Shown: positions 31,722 through 42,668, counted from the first letter of the stretch. The stretch: 64,000 nucleotides of DNA from Anticarsia gemmatalis (GCF_050436995.1 NC_134771.1:4195501-4259500), one strand, 5' to 3'. Numbers and translations are program-made. Notes: generated from the sequence alone by a model not told the origin.

Positions 31722-31775
31722 TATTAGGTCGGGGAAAAAGTTTTTTCGCATTATAGTATGTATGAACTTGTAATA
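31722..31775 (+). mobile_element. Solo mariner-type end
   Basis: TATTAGGTCGGGGAAAAAGT, TCGCATTATAGTATGTATGA, ACTTGTAATA. It abuts the first of the two 170-bp direct repeats. Confidence 0.7.
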
Positions 31776-31778
31776 CTT

Positions 31779-31948
31779 GCACTGCCGACTAATCGTCAAT
31801 GAATGTCCATCTTTAGTCGATGTTCCATGAGCCCACATTCACACGCCAGCAATCAATACGAACACTATTGTATCAGATAATGTCTGTTATATCGTTTATT
31901 AATATATATGGAGTTATTTAAAGGTTGAATAATACATTTATTATATTG
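31779..31948. repeat. 170-bp direct repeat, copy 1
   Basis: Starts GCACTGCCGACTAATCGTCA and ends CATTTATTATATTG. Differs from copy 2 (32227-32396) at about five positions. Not a known element to me. Confidence 0.9.
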
Positions 31949-31965
31949 TATTCATGTAAGTAGGT

Positions 31966-32165
31966 TTAAAAATGGTGAATGCGACTGTTTTGCAAAGGTT
32001 TCAGGTTCAAATCCTGAGTCAGACCAATTCTTTTCTTGTTTTTTGAGTGTCTAAGGGGCGGTTTTTGATAAAAAAGAGTGTTAATTATGTCTTTAACTAT
32101 CTTTACGTAAATTTTCATCAAAATTGGTTTAGTAATTTCATCAGTAAAATCCTACAGACTTTTAA
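31966..32165 (+). mobile_element. tRNA-headed SINE with LINE-like tail (SINE-C-type head)
   Basis: GGTGAATGCGACTGTTTTGC, box B-like AGGTTCAAATCCTGAGTCAG, then TTTTGATAAAA, TTTCATCAAAATTGGTTTAG. The related copy at 32434 shares the layout but is more diverged than the 170-bp repeats. Confidence 0.55.
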
Positions 32166-32226
32166 ATATGCCTATGGATACCTAGTGTTTTAAAGCAGTC
32201 TCGACTATGCGACTGGAAAAAAAGTC

Positions 32227-32396
32227 GCACTACCGACTAATCGTCAATGAATGTCTATCTTTAGTCGATGTTCCATGAGCCCACATTCACACGCCAGCAA
32301 TCAATACGAACACTATTGTGTCAGATAATGTCTGTTATAACGTTTATTAATATATATGGAGTTATTTAAAGGTTAAATAATACATTTATTATATTG
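32227..32396. repeat. 170-bp direct repeat, copy 2
   Basis: Offset 448 bp from copy 1, same strand, about 97% identical by eye over the full length. Confidence 0.9.
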
Positions 32397-32433
32397 AATG
32401 TGCATTTAGAAGTAAAATGTAAGTAAAGAAAGC

Positions 32434-32660
32434 CTCTGGTTGATTGGTAGTAAATGCAACTGCTATGCAAAGGTTGCAAGGCTCAAATCTTGGGTCAGGC
32501 TTTTTTTGTCCCTTTTGCCCTTTGAGAGCATCTTAGAGGTGCCTTCTGATAAAAGTATCAATTATATCCGAACCAAAGTTTCTGACTATCTGTATGTAAA
32601 ATTTTGACAAAATCGGTTTGCTGATTGTTCAGAGAACGCAGTATAGACTGACAGAGTCTT
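32434..32660 (+). mobile_element. tRNA-headed SINE with LINE-like tail, second copy
   Basis: GCCTCTGGTTGATTGGTAGT, box B-like GCTCAAATCTTGGGTCAGGC, GATAAAAGTATCAATTATAT, TTTTGACAAAATCGG. The 5' GCCT can pair with the 3' AGGC of the head, as in a tRNA acceptor stem. Confidence 0.6.
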
Positions 32661-33287
32661 AATGGTAGCCTAAAGTGACCAAGCAACAAATAAAGAAGAA
32701 AGAAAGAAAAAATATTTATTCTAAGTCCGGGAGATGTTTTGTAACATATCCGGAATTCAAACCTACGATAATTGAACCAATAAAACATGAAATAAACGAT
32801 TATACATTACTTTCATTACGTAGTTTTTTAAATTATTGCTCGACTTACAAAACTATGCACATAAAACATTGTTTTGTATGTATGTATGTATGTTTAGGTC
32901 ACGGATTGAACTCAGATATACTTGATGGATAGCCGACCATGCTTATTAATGGTTTGTCTAACTCAAACTTATGTATAGGGTGTTGTTTTCTTTGTCGTTG
33001 GAAAGTTAGACGATTGATTTTTGTAGTTTTTGTAGATACTATCATATTACTGTCAACTGGATATGTTTTTAGGCTACTGACATATTTAAAAATTATAGTT
33101 ATAGTAGTTATTAAACAGGAACTTTTAATTTAGTTAAAGGTCTCGAATAATTGTGTGAATGTGGCTCTAAAATAGCTTTTTTAGGTCAAAATCTTCAAAA
33201 ACCCTGTACGCAAGATGAAAATTAAAAACAGTCAGTATTCAACATTTGTATTTCTGCTACGGCTACTCTCTGTTAGACATTTTTTTT
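32661..33287. other. Intergenic, TATG microsatellite
   Basis: TGTATGTATGTATGTATGT at about 32875; an 85-codon and a 64-codon ORF here lack recognisable features. Confidence 0.45.
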
Positions 33288-33350
33288 TTAACCCATTACT
33301 GTCCAACTGCAGGGCAGTGGTCTCCTCCCAAACAAGGGAGGGGTAAGGCC
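33288..33350 (-). mobile_element. SINE-E 3' fragment
   Basis: TTTAACCCATTACTGTCCAA, CTCCTCCCAAACAAGGGAGG, GGTAAGGCC. Confidence 0.75.
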
Positions 33351-34429
33351 TGTGTTAGACATACTTACGCTTGCAAAATTATTTATTAAATTCTAAATAC
33401 ACCGTGTTGGCCCAGGCTCTGCACTAAGTTGTTGGATTATAATGATTTAAGTATAAAGTAAAGGTACAATAATTTAAACTAAACCTTTAATTATGTCTGT
33501 TTTTATTTGTTTCTTTTCCTTATAATTACTAACACATTATACAAAAACACATTTCTAATAATGACTTAAAAAAGATTCACTTCAGAAAGTCACACCCTGT
33601 ACTCAGTCCCAATGATGAAATATGCTCGTCTAATTCCGAAGAAACACGCTGTATACACGACATCGCTATGTACAAATATACGTACATACTAATATACTAT
33701 TTGTTATATAGGTATGTATGTACTGTGGAAGATGGGTCTCTGATAGTGAAGCTATTTTGGTAGTGAGTTTGATTCCTGTTTGAAGTAAAAAGTACACACG
33801 TTTATTGAAATGTTTTTTGATACATATTTTTTATATTATTATATTGTGCAAGAAATAATAGAAACGGGGATTACTGATACAAAATGTAAATTCTAATATG
33901 AATTTTCAAATTCCATGCAAAATTAACTAACAACTTTTTATAGCCAAAATTTTGTTCAAACTGTCACAATTTTTTTTAAAGTTTGTGAATTGCTTTAAAT
34001 AACGATCAAACTCAAAAGACTTCAATCGAGGCAGTTTAATCGATCTATCTAAAATCTAGAAATCTTTCTGTCAATGTCAAAAGCGAGACAGATACCTACT
34101 CTAAACAAGAATCAAACCCACGGCAACTCAATCGAATCTCATACTACAACCTCACGCCACTAAAACCATTACCCACGGTATATTTTCCATAAAAAATCTT
34201 CTATTTCATACAAAAACAAAAAAACACCATAAAAAGAGGCGTGAAATATAAATAATTCCCCGATCCGGATATCGAACCCGCCTATTATGAATCAGACGTT
34301 TTATCCACAGTTCATTGTGGTCAATTAATGAAATAATTGTTTTACGCTAGTAATGGCTAATAACCCTTGTTATAGTATTATGTTTTGAAAACAATTGTTC
34401 TGGAAAGATCTATGGCATACATAATATCA
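33351..34429. other. Intergenic, small shared repeat
   Basis: 33404-33442 (GCACTAAGTTGTTGGATTAT) resembles 12935-12965. 34265-34300 has a weak reverse tRNA-like ATATCGAACCCGC. Otherwise AT-rich. Confidence 0.4.
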
Positions 34430-34575
34430 CGTCTCTGTGGCACGGTCGGAAGTGTGTGCCACTGCCGCAGTAGAGGTCCCGGGTTCGAATCCTGGTACAG
34501 GCAAAGTTTTTTCTGATATTTTCTGTTTAGAATTTCTTAATTCTGTTCAGAATTTTTTCTGATCAGAATTTTTTG
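34430..34575 (+). mobile_element. SINE-C head copy (3' truncated)
   Basis: CGTCTCTGTGGCACGGTCGG, box B GGGTTCGAATCCTGG, then TTCTGATATTTTCTG and AGAATTTCTTAATTCTG, after which the family sequence stops. Confidence 0.75.
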
Positions 34576-35207
34576 CATTAAGGTATAAACAGAAGATTTT
34601 TTTTTTTTGGAAAAATATGTCTTAAAAATATATTATTTTTGATCTATTTAATAGGCCTTAAAAACAAGCCCCAATTTCGCATTTACGCGCCCATAAAACA
34701 AATTATTTTTATTGTTATGTTTGAAATTAAGATGGGAACACATTTAACTATTTTTTGTTATTTAATTGACAAGTGTGTGCGTTAACGACAGTTTAACTAT
34801 CGGTTAATTGTTGTAACGAATGATTAATATTTTTGTTAACTATACCGCTTTTGAATCGGCCGTGACGGTTAGCCCTTTGTACTGTAAAGAAGAAAAGTGT
34901 TGTGTATTTTCGCTGCCTCTCAAAAAAATTGGTTAGAGATCCTTTCGTACGCTTTCAATATAATTTGAGCTTCTTTTTGCATTTCTATTTTGGATTTTTT
35001 ATTTCCTTATGATACTATATGGAATCAATAATCTATACTTATAATAAATCTGTACAGAGGTCAAGGTCAGATTTTTTCCTGTCTGTATGTTACGCTGCCA
35101 CGTAAAAACTACCGATTAGAATGCACTGAAATTTGGTATATGCATAGAATAAGTAGTGGAGCAACTTATAGGATACTTTTTATAGCATAAAATTTCACAT
35201 ATTTTTA

Positions 35208-36246
35208 GAAAGGACTATGGGCGGAATCGTCCCCACCCATCAACAAAAATGAAATGTAGCTCAATTGATATATCTTGGCAAGACGATATTTTTATACTAT
35301 GGCGACATTGCCCAAATGCATGGGGTTCTCATAGTATCTTACGTTTAAACAAATATCTCGTTAACGTATTATTGACGACTAATTCCAAAATACATGCTCA
35401 TTTATTTATTAATTAGTGCACAGCGGCGGACGCCGCATGCACATAAAGATAGCTGGGTACAAAATAACCCCCTCCCCCCGCTCTCCAACCCACGATTTTA
35501 GATCTGATCAGATTTTAATCTGCCAGCGTATCTGTTAGACAGCATTATAATTGACGAGTAAAAATAATTATTGAAATATGAAATCAATAACATGTATTAA
35601 CCATATAATGGAAATGATATAAGTATATACATATGAGTGCCTCTGTGGCGCGGTCGGTAGTATATGCGACTGCGGTGCGAGAGGTCTCGGGTTCGAATCC
35701 TGGGTCGGGCCAAACAGTCTTTTCTGAGATTTTCTGTTAAGAATTTCCTAGAGATTGCCCGGAGTTAGGAAGTTAAGGTCGAAGACCTCCGTGCCTCGGA
35801 GAGCACGTAAAGCCGTCGGTCCTGCGCCTGACCTCTCACTGGTCGTGTCGGTTATCCGTCCCACCAAACTATGAGAGTGATGGAATAGAGAGTGTACCTG
35901 TGTATTGTGCACACACTTGGACACTATAAACAAAGTCCGACACAGATGGCCAGTTTCAATGAAACTGACCGCCGTAGCCGTATATCGGCTAGGAGGACAT
36001 TATTATACATATGAGTTAGTACTGTAATATAACAATAATGTTAAAATAACTTACAAATGTAAAATAGAAATATACGTTAAATAATAATTACAAATTGTTT
36101 TTTTTTTTTAAATATATATTCCCACTGATTTATCAAAAACAAAGGATTTTAATTAAATAGGGGGCACTTTATGAACACGTTGGTATCAGTTCCATGTTTG
36201 TTGGTAGGTGGGGACGGAGCCCATACATTTTTGCCCATAGTCCTTT
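35208..36246. mobile_element. Extra segment of Hel-4 copy A with inverted ends
   Basis: Left end GGACTATGGGC (35212), GTCCCCACCC, TCAACAAA; right end in reverse, TTTGTTGG, TGGGGACGGAGCCCATAC, GCCCATAGTCC (36234-36244). Copy B lacks it. It may be an inserted foldback element or sequence deleted from copy B. Confidence 0.6.
35639..36003 (+). mobile_element. SINE-C, full length with 13-bp TSD
   Basis: Head GCCTCTGTGGCGCGGTCGGT, box B GGGTTCGAATCCTGG, full body to GGCTAGGAGGACATTA. TATACATATGAGT flanks both sides (35626-35638, 36004-36016). It is the family reference in this window and a comparatively recent insertion. Confidence 0.9.
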
Positions 36247-37129
36247 GAAAAAAATACGTAGAAATCGTTTGAACCTGCGTTTCCCTATAGAGACCTTAGA
36301 TGGCGTTGCAATCCTTTTCACAACATTCGCATGGTGAACGCGGCCCCAGCCGTATCCGATACCTGTTATCGCACCAATCAATAGATGGCGTTATAGCCTG
36401 CGACAAAGCATGTTTTTCCTTATTAATTTATTTTGATGGCTTAATTATAAAAAAATACCTTTAAAACAGGCTATACATTTATAAGATTTTCAAACATAAA
36501 TGTTGTTTGATATATTACACAAAAATGTGGGTTTACGTGGGTCCGGTGCGGTCGGGATATCCTAGATGGCAAACAGAATAATTTCGTTTGTTGTCGTTGC
36601 TCGCCGCAACTAACATATGGAGTTGCAGTTCGTAACACATAACCAAATTAATTGGTTGCATTAAGTAAATAAATTGGATAGCTAGGAAACAGACTATGTG
36701 GTAAGTTTTAAAAAATAAACAACGGATGATATATAAAAAATAATTACGGGTTACGCGGTTTCGGACGTATCATCGCAAGTATACATTATTACGTGTGTGA
36801 AGAGCTCCGGCGCAGATAGGTCTGTCTGTAGCTATAATAATATTCTGAATCCAGACGGGTAAGCAATGGTCAGTCTATAATAAGGTATTGTATTTTACAC
36901 TGTAAACTGGTACGGATATAGACGAGAGAGGAAAAGAAGGTAACCACAGGAAATCAGGCCTGCCTGAGCCTGTGTCACATTTTGTGTCCCTTTCGTAAAT
37001 AACCATTAGATGACAAAGAGTTGTTAGCATTTTTATGTGTAGGTGTATCGAGTGCTTCGCAATTCGCGTGCTCAAACGAATAAGCAACAGTACGAAATTC
37101 ATGCGAGCGGAGCCGCACGGGTCAGCTAG

Positions 37130-37668
37130 TTTTACTATAAAATGCCTGTATGTAATGTGTTAATGAGTGTTCCATTATTTTAAACATGCAACGCGAGAGT
37201 TTTAAAGTTATGTTGTAAAGCCCTTTTCTACTCCCCCGCCAAAGCGTTGAACAGTCAGATAGACATCTTTACTTATAATTTGATATATCTAATAGTCCAG
37301 TCATTATAGTAAGTTCACCTCGGAATTCGAGATACCCAGCTGTAAGTCTGTAAATACTTGTATATTGACACCCTAAAAGTTGTCTCAAAACCTACATATG
37401 GTAGGGTGTACGCAACTATAAAATTTCAAGGTCAAATGTCACAACAACCGGTTTTTTGCGAATTTTTTGCAAATATCTCATTTCCTATGGGATTTTTGCT
37501 ATTTGTATTCTTATCAATATTGTACAGTATAAAATTCTCTACAAATTTTGTTTGTAAAATTGTTTTGTACGGTTTTCGAGAAACCGTTTTCGAGATATAG
37601 GGCGGAGAGCGCGCGGTCACAGGATCATTTCAGACCAACCGGTGCCTCCGGTCGAAAATGCGCCATCT
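37130..37668. other. Unclassified, includes Repeat F flank only
   Basis: 37171-37210 repeats the flank AAACATGCAACGCGAGAG, then AAAGTTAT, without the core. 37560-37650 (TTTCGAGATATAGGGCGGAG, AGCGCGCGG) looks like a dispersed repeat of unknown type. Confidence 0.4.
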
Positions 37669-37855
37669 TTATAAATTCTTCTGTAAGTGTGTATGTCACT
37701 GAACTTCTCTTAAACGACTGGACTGATTCTCATGAAATTTTATGAGCATATTGAATAGGTCTGAGAATCGGCCAACATCTATTTTTCATACCCCTCAAGT
37801 GACAATATATTTTTTTTGATTTATATGGCAAAACAACGTTTGCCGGGTCAGCTAG
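37669..37855 (+). mobile_element. Hel-3 Helitron-like element
   Basis: TTTATAAATTCTTCTGTAAG, TGTGTATGTCACTGAACTTC and end TGCCGGGTCAGCTAG. The next base is the first T of the Hel-4 element. Confidence 0.8.
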
Positions 37856-39044
37856 TCTATACTTATAATAAATCTGTAGAGAGGTCAATTCTGTACATTG
37901 AATATATTTAAAAAAAAACCAATGGGGGATGTTTAGTAACGGATACTGATACCGAATCTGCAATTTATAATTTTCTTTTCTGTCTGTCTGTCTGTCTGTC
38001 TGTCTGTCCTCCGTCTGTATGTGTCGCTATCACGTAAAAACTACCGGATAGAATGCACTGAAATTTGGTATATGCATAGAATAAGTAGTGGAACAATTTC
38101 TAGGATACTTTTTATAGCATAAAATTTCAAAGATTTTTAGAAAATTGAAAAAAATACGTAGAAATCGTTTGAACCTGCGTTTCCCTATAGAGACCATAGA
38201 TGGCGTTACAATCCATTTCACAACATTCGCATAGTTAACGCGGCGCCTGCCGTATCGATACCTGTTGTTCGCACCAACCAATAGATGGCGTTATAAACCG
38301 CAACAAAGCATGTTTTTTCTAATTAATTTATTTTGATGGCTTTATTGTAAAAAAATACCTTTGAAACATGCTATACATTTATAAGATTTTTAAACATCAA
38401 TGTTGTATGATATATTACACAAAAATGTTGGTTTACGTGGGTCCGGTGCGATCGGGATATCCCAGATGGCAAACCGAGTAATTTCGTTTGTTGTCGTTGT
38501 TCGCCGCAACTGACAGATGGCGTTGTTGTTCGAATCACATAATATTTAATAACCAAATTAATTGGTTGCATTAAGGAAATAAATTGGATAGCTATGAAAC
38601 AGACTATGTGGTAAGTTTTAAAAAATAAACAACGGATGATATAAGTATAAAAAATAATTACGGGTTACGCGGTTTCGGACGTATGATCGCAAGTATACAT
38701 TATTACGCGTCTGAAGAGCTCCGGCGCAGATAGGACCTATAATAATATTCTGAATCCAGACGGGTAAGCAATGGTCAGTCTATTATAAGGTATTATATTT
38801 TACACTGTAAACTGCTACGGATACAGACGAGAGCGGAAAAGAAGGTAACCACAGGAAATCAGGCCTGCCTGAGCCTGTGTCACATTGTGTGCCTTTCGGG
38901 TCCCTTTCGTAAATAACCATTAGATGACAAAAGAGTTGTTAACATTTTTATGTGTAGGTGTATCGAGTGCTTCGCAATTCGCGTGCTCAAACGAATAAGC
39001 AACTGTACGAAATTCACGCGAGCGGAGCCGCACGGGTCAGCTAG
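37856..39044 (+). mobile_element. Hel-4 Helitron-like element, copy B (1189 bp)
   Basis: Starts TCTATACTTATAATAAATCT, has an extended TCTG microsatellite (37977-38008), then CCGGATAGAATGCACTGAAA, and ends GGAGCCGCACGGGTCAGCTAG (minus the first G) before T. Inner part parallels 36246-37129 with scattered substitutions and small indels. Confidence 0.85.
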
Positions 39045-39091
39045 TATTGAATATAATCATAAGACGCCTCGTCAACATTGAGACTGTAACG

Positions 39092-39263
39092 CAGGGGCTC
39101 CCAACCTTTTCTTAGTCTGGGACCACTTTTATATTATTCTTGTTAGCAGGGACCACTACATAAGTATATTAAAAGTAATGTGTAACAATCATCCTGAAAA
39201 TTTTAAATCTTAACATCTTTTGCGGGCCATATTTTTGACTTAACCACTGGTTGGGAACCACAG
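39092..39263. mobile_element. hAT-type MITE (172 bp) with near-perfect 8-bp TSD
   Basis: CAGGGGCTCCCAACC at the left and GGTTGGGAACCACAG at the right form imperfect inverted ends. Flanks are CTGTAACG (39084-39091) and CTGTAACA (39264-39271), one mismatch in eight. Confidence 0.75.
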
Positions 39264-39466
39264 CTGTAACACAACAGAGCAGCCTAAGTGGCAGCATAAT
39301 TCAAGCTTCAAGCATTTGTATATTAAATGTGGTAAAAAATACCAATTTATTGTTGCTAAATTTCTAGTGTCATAAGCTTTAAAAGATGTATCTTTTTTAT
39401 TTGATTTAATTAACGCAAGATCTGACTGTAATTATTATCATATGCTAGTTTTTGCCCACGATCTCG

Positions 39467-39570
39467 TGCGTTAAAAGTTGGTCCCTGCTGTTGTCCACTA
39501 TGATTACAGTTGTTAAGCCATTTCGGGCGGAACAACTTTGACACAAGGTTGACCGATACGATAAAATAAC
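39467..39570 (+). mobile_element. 5S-A tail fragment, deleted
   Basis: CGTTAAAAGTTGGTCCCTGC, ATTACAGTTGTTAAGCCA, TTCGGGCGG, AACAACTTTGACACAAGGTT. Confidence 0.65.
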
Positions 39571-39759
39571 AAAATAAATTATAAGATAACACTTGTGCCC
39601 TCACTAGTACATCCAATCAGAGTGTGCTAGTAATGAGAGGTGTGAAATCACTCCCTCAATCACTTGCGATACATAACTGACTTGTGACGTCACACCTTTG
39701 TAACAACACACATACATACTCGTATATTTTAAAACTGACCTGTTCTAAATTCTAAAATT

Positions 39760-40195
39760 ACCTGTAGCTTTGCCCGACTATTTAAGTAAGGATTCTACGT
39801 GTTTTGCTGGGATTTTCTTTACTCTAATTTCATTTAAATCTGAATAGCGGTTTAGATCCAAAAAAATTGAAAAGAGACATCTATATATTCAAAAACAAGC
39901 TTTTACCTGCTTTGCCGGACTTTTCAAGTAAGTTTTCTAGGTGTTTTGCTGGGATTTTTTTCGATTTCATTTAAATCTGTACAGCGGTTTAGCTCTAAAA
40001 CTATGGTATAGAGACAGACAAAATTATCAAAAGATATTTTATGTTACAAGCTTTTCTATATGGTTTCGCATGCGGCGAAGTCCCAAAACTAAGCCAGTGT
40101 CTTTTCCCAGAATATAAACTTCCTATCATCCTACAAAATTTCTTTAAATCGATTCAGCAGTTTAGGAGTAAAAGCATAATATATACTGAGCCGTT
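39760..40195 (+). repeat. Tandem array of about 2.5-3 LINE/Helitron-tail-like units
   Basis: Units share GTGTTTTGCTGGGATTTT, ATTTCATTTAAATCTG and AGCGGTTTAG at about 39798 and 39928; a third diverged unit follows near 40040 (CAGCAGTTTAGGAGTAAAAG). Period about 130 bp. The 85-codon ORF at 40041 is within the third unit. Confidence 0.6.
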
Positions 40196-40523
40196 ATCGT
40201 GTAACAATATTAAGGATGAAATACAATCTTATCATTTGAAACACATAAATTATTATAAAAATTACATATTTCGACTGGTAATCGAACCCGCTATATAACA
40301 TAAAGGTTAATCGAAGTACACTGCCTACCCCCTGTACTCATAAAGCGTGATATACCCCCGTTAACAGCTTTCGTTTGTAAAATAAAACTGATTTTGTAAA
40401 GTAGCGATGTAATGACTTCAAATTATATGTTACTTCATTACTTAAATGCTTTAGCTTAGGTCTTACTGACAGCGGAAAGCGATTTAAAAAAAACAAACGC
40501 CATTAAGACGTAAGAGTTAATTA
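40196..40523. other. Intergenic, nothing firmly recognised
   Basis: 40262-40290 has a reverse tRNA-like ACTGGTAATCGAACCCGC. No other signal. Confidence 0.4.
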
Positions 40524-40660
40524 GGGCCGGTTTCGCAGTATATAAATAAGTATTAGATAATCTATCAGCTAGTTAAAGCGACAGAACAACTGTCGAAATT
40601 CCATGTTAACAACTATTTGACATTTATGCAGGAACGGAAAGTAGGTGCAACCGGGTGCTG
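40524..40660. mobile_element. Possible MITE with GGGCCGGTTTC end
   Basis: The left end GGGCCGGTTTCGC and right end GTGCAACCGGGTG are imperfect inverted ends. Elements starting GGGCCGGTTTC are common in lepidopteran DNA. No clear target duplication. Confidence 0.4.
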
Positions 40661-40791
40661 AACTCATAATAATGACGGTGTCCTTTAGAGACAATTTAAT
40701 CAATAAATAGAATATATACCCAAATGATCTTAGTAATAGTGTATGTCTTTGGAATCAAATCAAGTGCAAACCAAGTGATAATTTATTTTTC

Positions 40792-40990
40792 ATAAAAAAA
40801 ACAACTCCCGCACTAAGAATAAATTACTTTTGTGGCGTAGGTACTTTTACAAACATACAAACAACGGACACAAAGGGCAACTAGACCCGAAACAATTATG
40901 TGGATCGCACAAATAATTGTTCCGTGTGGGAACCGAACCCGACGCAATGGTAGCGGCGTGACGACCTGAACCACTGCTCCACGGAGAAGG
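40792..40990 (-). mobile_element. SINE-B copy, full length
   Basis: Complement of the family: AACTCCCGCACTAAGAATAA, AACATACAAACAACGGACAC, GTGTGGGAACCGAACCCG, ACCACTGCTCCACGGAG. Confidence 0.85.
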
Positions 40991-41049
40991 ATTGATGTAT
41001 TTCTGTTGGAATATACTCAATATAATACAAGCCTAGATTTTGGTAACGT

Positions 41050-41165
41050 GACCGTATACTATGGTATAATAGATTCGCCTCTTATTACATAGGACTAACC
41101 TTCTTATGTACCTTTGACTCTAACACAAAAAGTGAAATTATGCATTCTATTTAAGAGAAATATTA
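41050..41165 (+). mobile_element. SINE-D copy (head lost)
   Basis: ACTATGGTATAATAGATTCG, CCTCTTATTACATAGGACTA, AAAAAGTGAAATTATGCATT. More diverged than 12743 and 44901. Confidence 0.55.
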
Positions 41166-41454
41166 GGTCAGTCGAACACATCAAAAGGTGTGCTATAAAT
41201 CGCTACGCTCAAGAAATCGCTGTCACTCACACCTAACCCTCCAAAGCGGTAACAAAGTACTTTGATATAAAATCAAAATGCTTCTCAACATACTGACATA
41301 ATACTCATTATTATTTTATTACGAGCAGCGCAAGCGATTCACTCGCTTATTATTATGGCGTTAGAGCTTAATATGCTATAATAGGGACGTTCAGGGATTT
41401 TTTATTATAAAAGTTATTGAAAAAAACGATTTAGTAAAGAGTATATTGTATATA

Positions 41455-41815
41455 TCAGCCTAGCGTTACTTCCAACTATGTTGGAGTCGGCTTCCAGTCT
41501 CAACGAATGCAGCTGGATACCAGTGTTTTACATGAAGCGACTGCCTATCTGATCTCCACAACCAAGTTAACTGGGTTATAACACGATACCCTTCTGTAAG
41601 ACTGGTTGTCAGACTTTCAAGCTTCTGTCTACTGTTAACGACTGCCATAGATCTTTGAAAATGACAGCCGGGAGCTACATTTTATCGAGCCTTCCGAAAC
41701 ACGAAGCAATGCGATATGTATAATGTGGTCACCCATCCACAGAACAACCTCGGCAAGCGTAGCTTAACTTCAGAAATCGATCGTTGCTGTTGGTAACTAA
41801 GCCACGAGCTCCTTC
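41455..41815 (-). mobile_element. 5S-B element, full length
   Basis: On the minus strand: GGAGCTCGTGGCTTAGTTAC, then TTCTGAAGTTAAGCT, 21 nt, TGGATGGGTGACCAC, GTTTCGGAAGGC, the body and a tail at AACGCTAGGCTGATATATAC. The phrase GAAGTTAAGC is identical to 5S rRNA. Divergence from 51820 is modest. Confidence 0.88.
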
Positions 41816-42481
41816 TAGAGGTATATCATCATTATCACTATTTAAAATATCGATGCATAATTTAAAACCATAACTCTTTTTCCAAGTCGGTTTATCTTAA
41901 AAACATCTTCAAAACTACCTTGTTATTTTAAATTTAGCGATCAAAACAGACCCCTAAGTAAGGGGTTGATCTCCCCCTAAACCGAAGTCGATAATAACTT
42001 GAAACCGTTCAAGTATGTTCTTATTTATAACTTTGTACTTTAAAAGCTTTCAAACAGTTTGTTTTTTCGATATTTCAGGCGCCATTTGTATTAGAAAACT
42101 GTAAAAAATATCTTGAAAAGTATTATATCCATACATAATATTTATACGCGTTCTCCCCGTGGTCGTAGGTGGAGACCAGAGAAAGTGATCTGCTACACGA
42201 CCACAAAAAACTTATTTTGATTTTTTTTGCAAAATTAATTCTTATTAGTAATTCAGTTACATAGTAAGAAAAAAATAGTGACGTGTTTTTATACCAATAT
42301 AGTTTATATAGGAAAAAAAAAGTCAATACGCCATACCTAGTTTTTATGTCCTTGACGTCCTGAGATTTCTCCACTGAATGCTCTAATATAAAATAAATAT
42401 CATCGTTTTCGTTATGACAAGAAATAATTAAATAAAAATAATAATTTAATAATTGTGCTCAACAGTGGGATAAAATTAAAT
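41816..42481. other. Intergenic, nothing recognised
   Basis: AT-rich; an 83-codon minus-strand ORF at 42123 is unremarkable. Confidence 0.45.
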
Positions 42482-42668
42482 AACTGCTGATCTCCGGTTC
42501 GAACCTCAGGTCGGGTCAAAAACTATTCCTGCATAATTTTCAGTAATTTCTGAGAATTTATTGAATTCCCGGGATGCAAGTTGTGGTCACATACCTTCGT
42601 GCTTTAGATAGTACGTAAGGCAGTCGTTCGTTTGACCCATAATTTGTTGTATCAGAATACTGTTTGAT
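42482..42668 (+). mobile_element. SINE-C fragment, diverged
   Basis: GATCTCCGGTTCGAACCTCA, GGTCGGGTCAAA, TTTCTGAGAATTTATTGAAT, ACCTTCGTGCTTTAGATAG. Box A half of the head is missing. Confidence 0.6.

Larger units (their letters stand above)
35032..37129 (+). mobile_element. Hel-4 Helitron-like element, copy A (about 2.1 kb)
   Basis: Starts TCTATACTTATAATAAATCT after an A and ends CCGCACGGGTCAGCTAG before a T. The outer parts (35032-35208, 36246-37129) align with copy B at 37856-39044. The extra kilobase between them has inverted ends and includes a complete SINE-C. No Rep-helicase ORF is present. Confidence 0.8.

Noticed and set aside
35032..37129. Autonomous Helitron
   Set aside because: At 2.1 kb and without any long ORF it cannot encode the Rep-helicase; it is a non-autonomous copy.
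37977..38008. CRISPR-like repeat (TCTG)n
   Set aside because: It is a simple tetranucleotide microsatellite inside a Hel-4 element, with no spacers.
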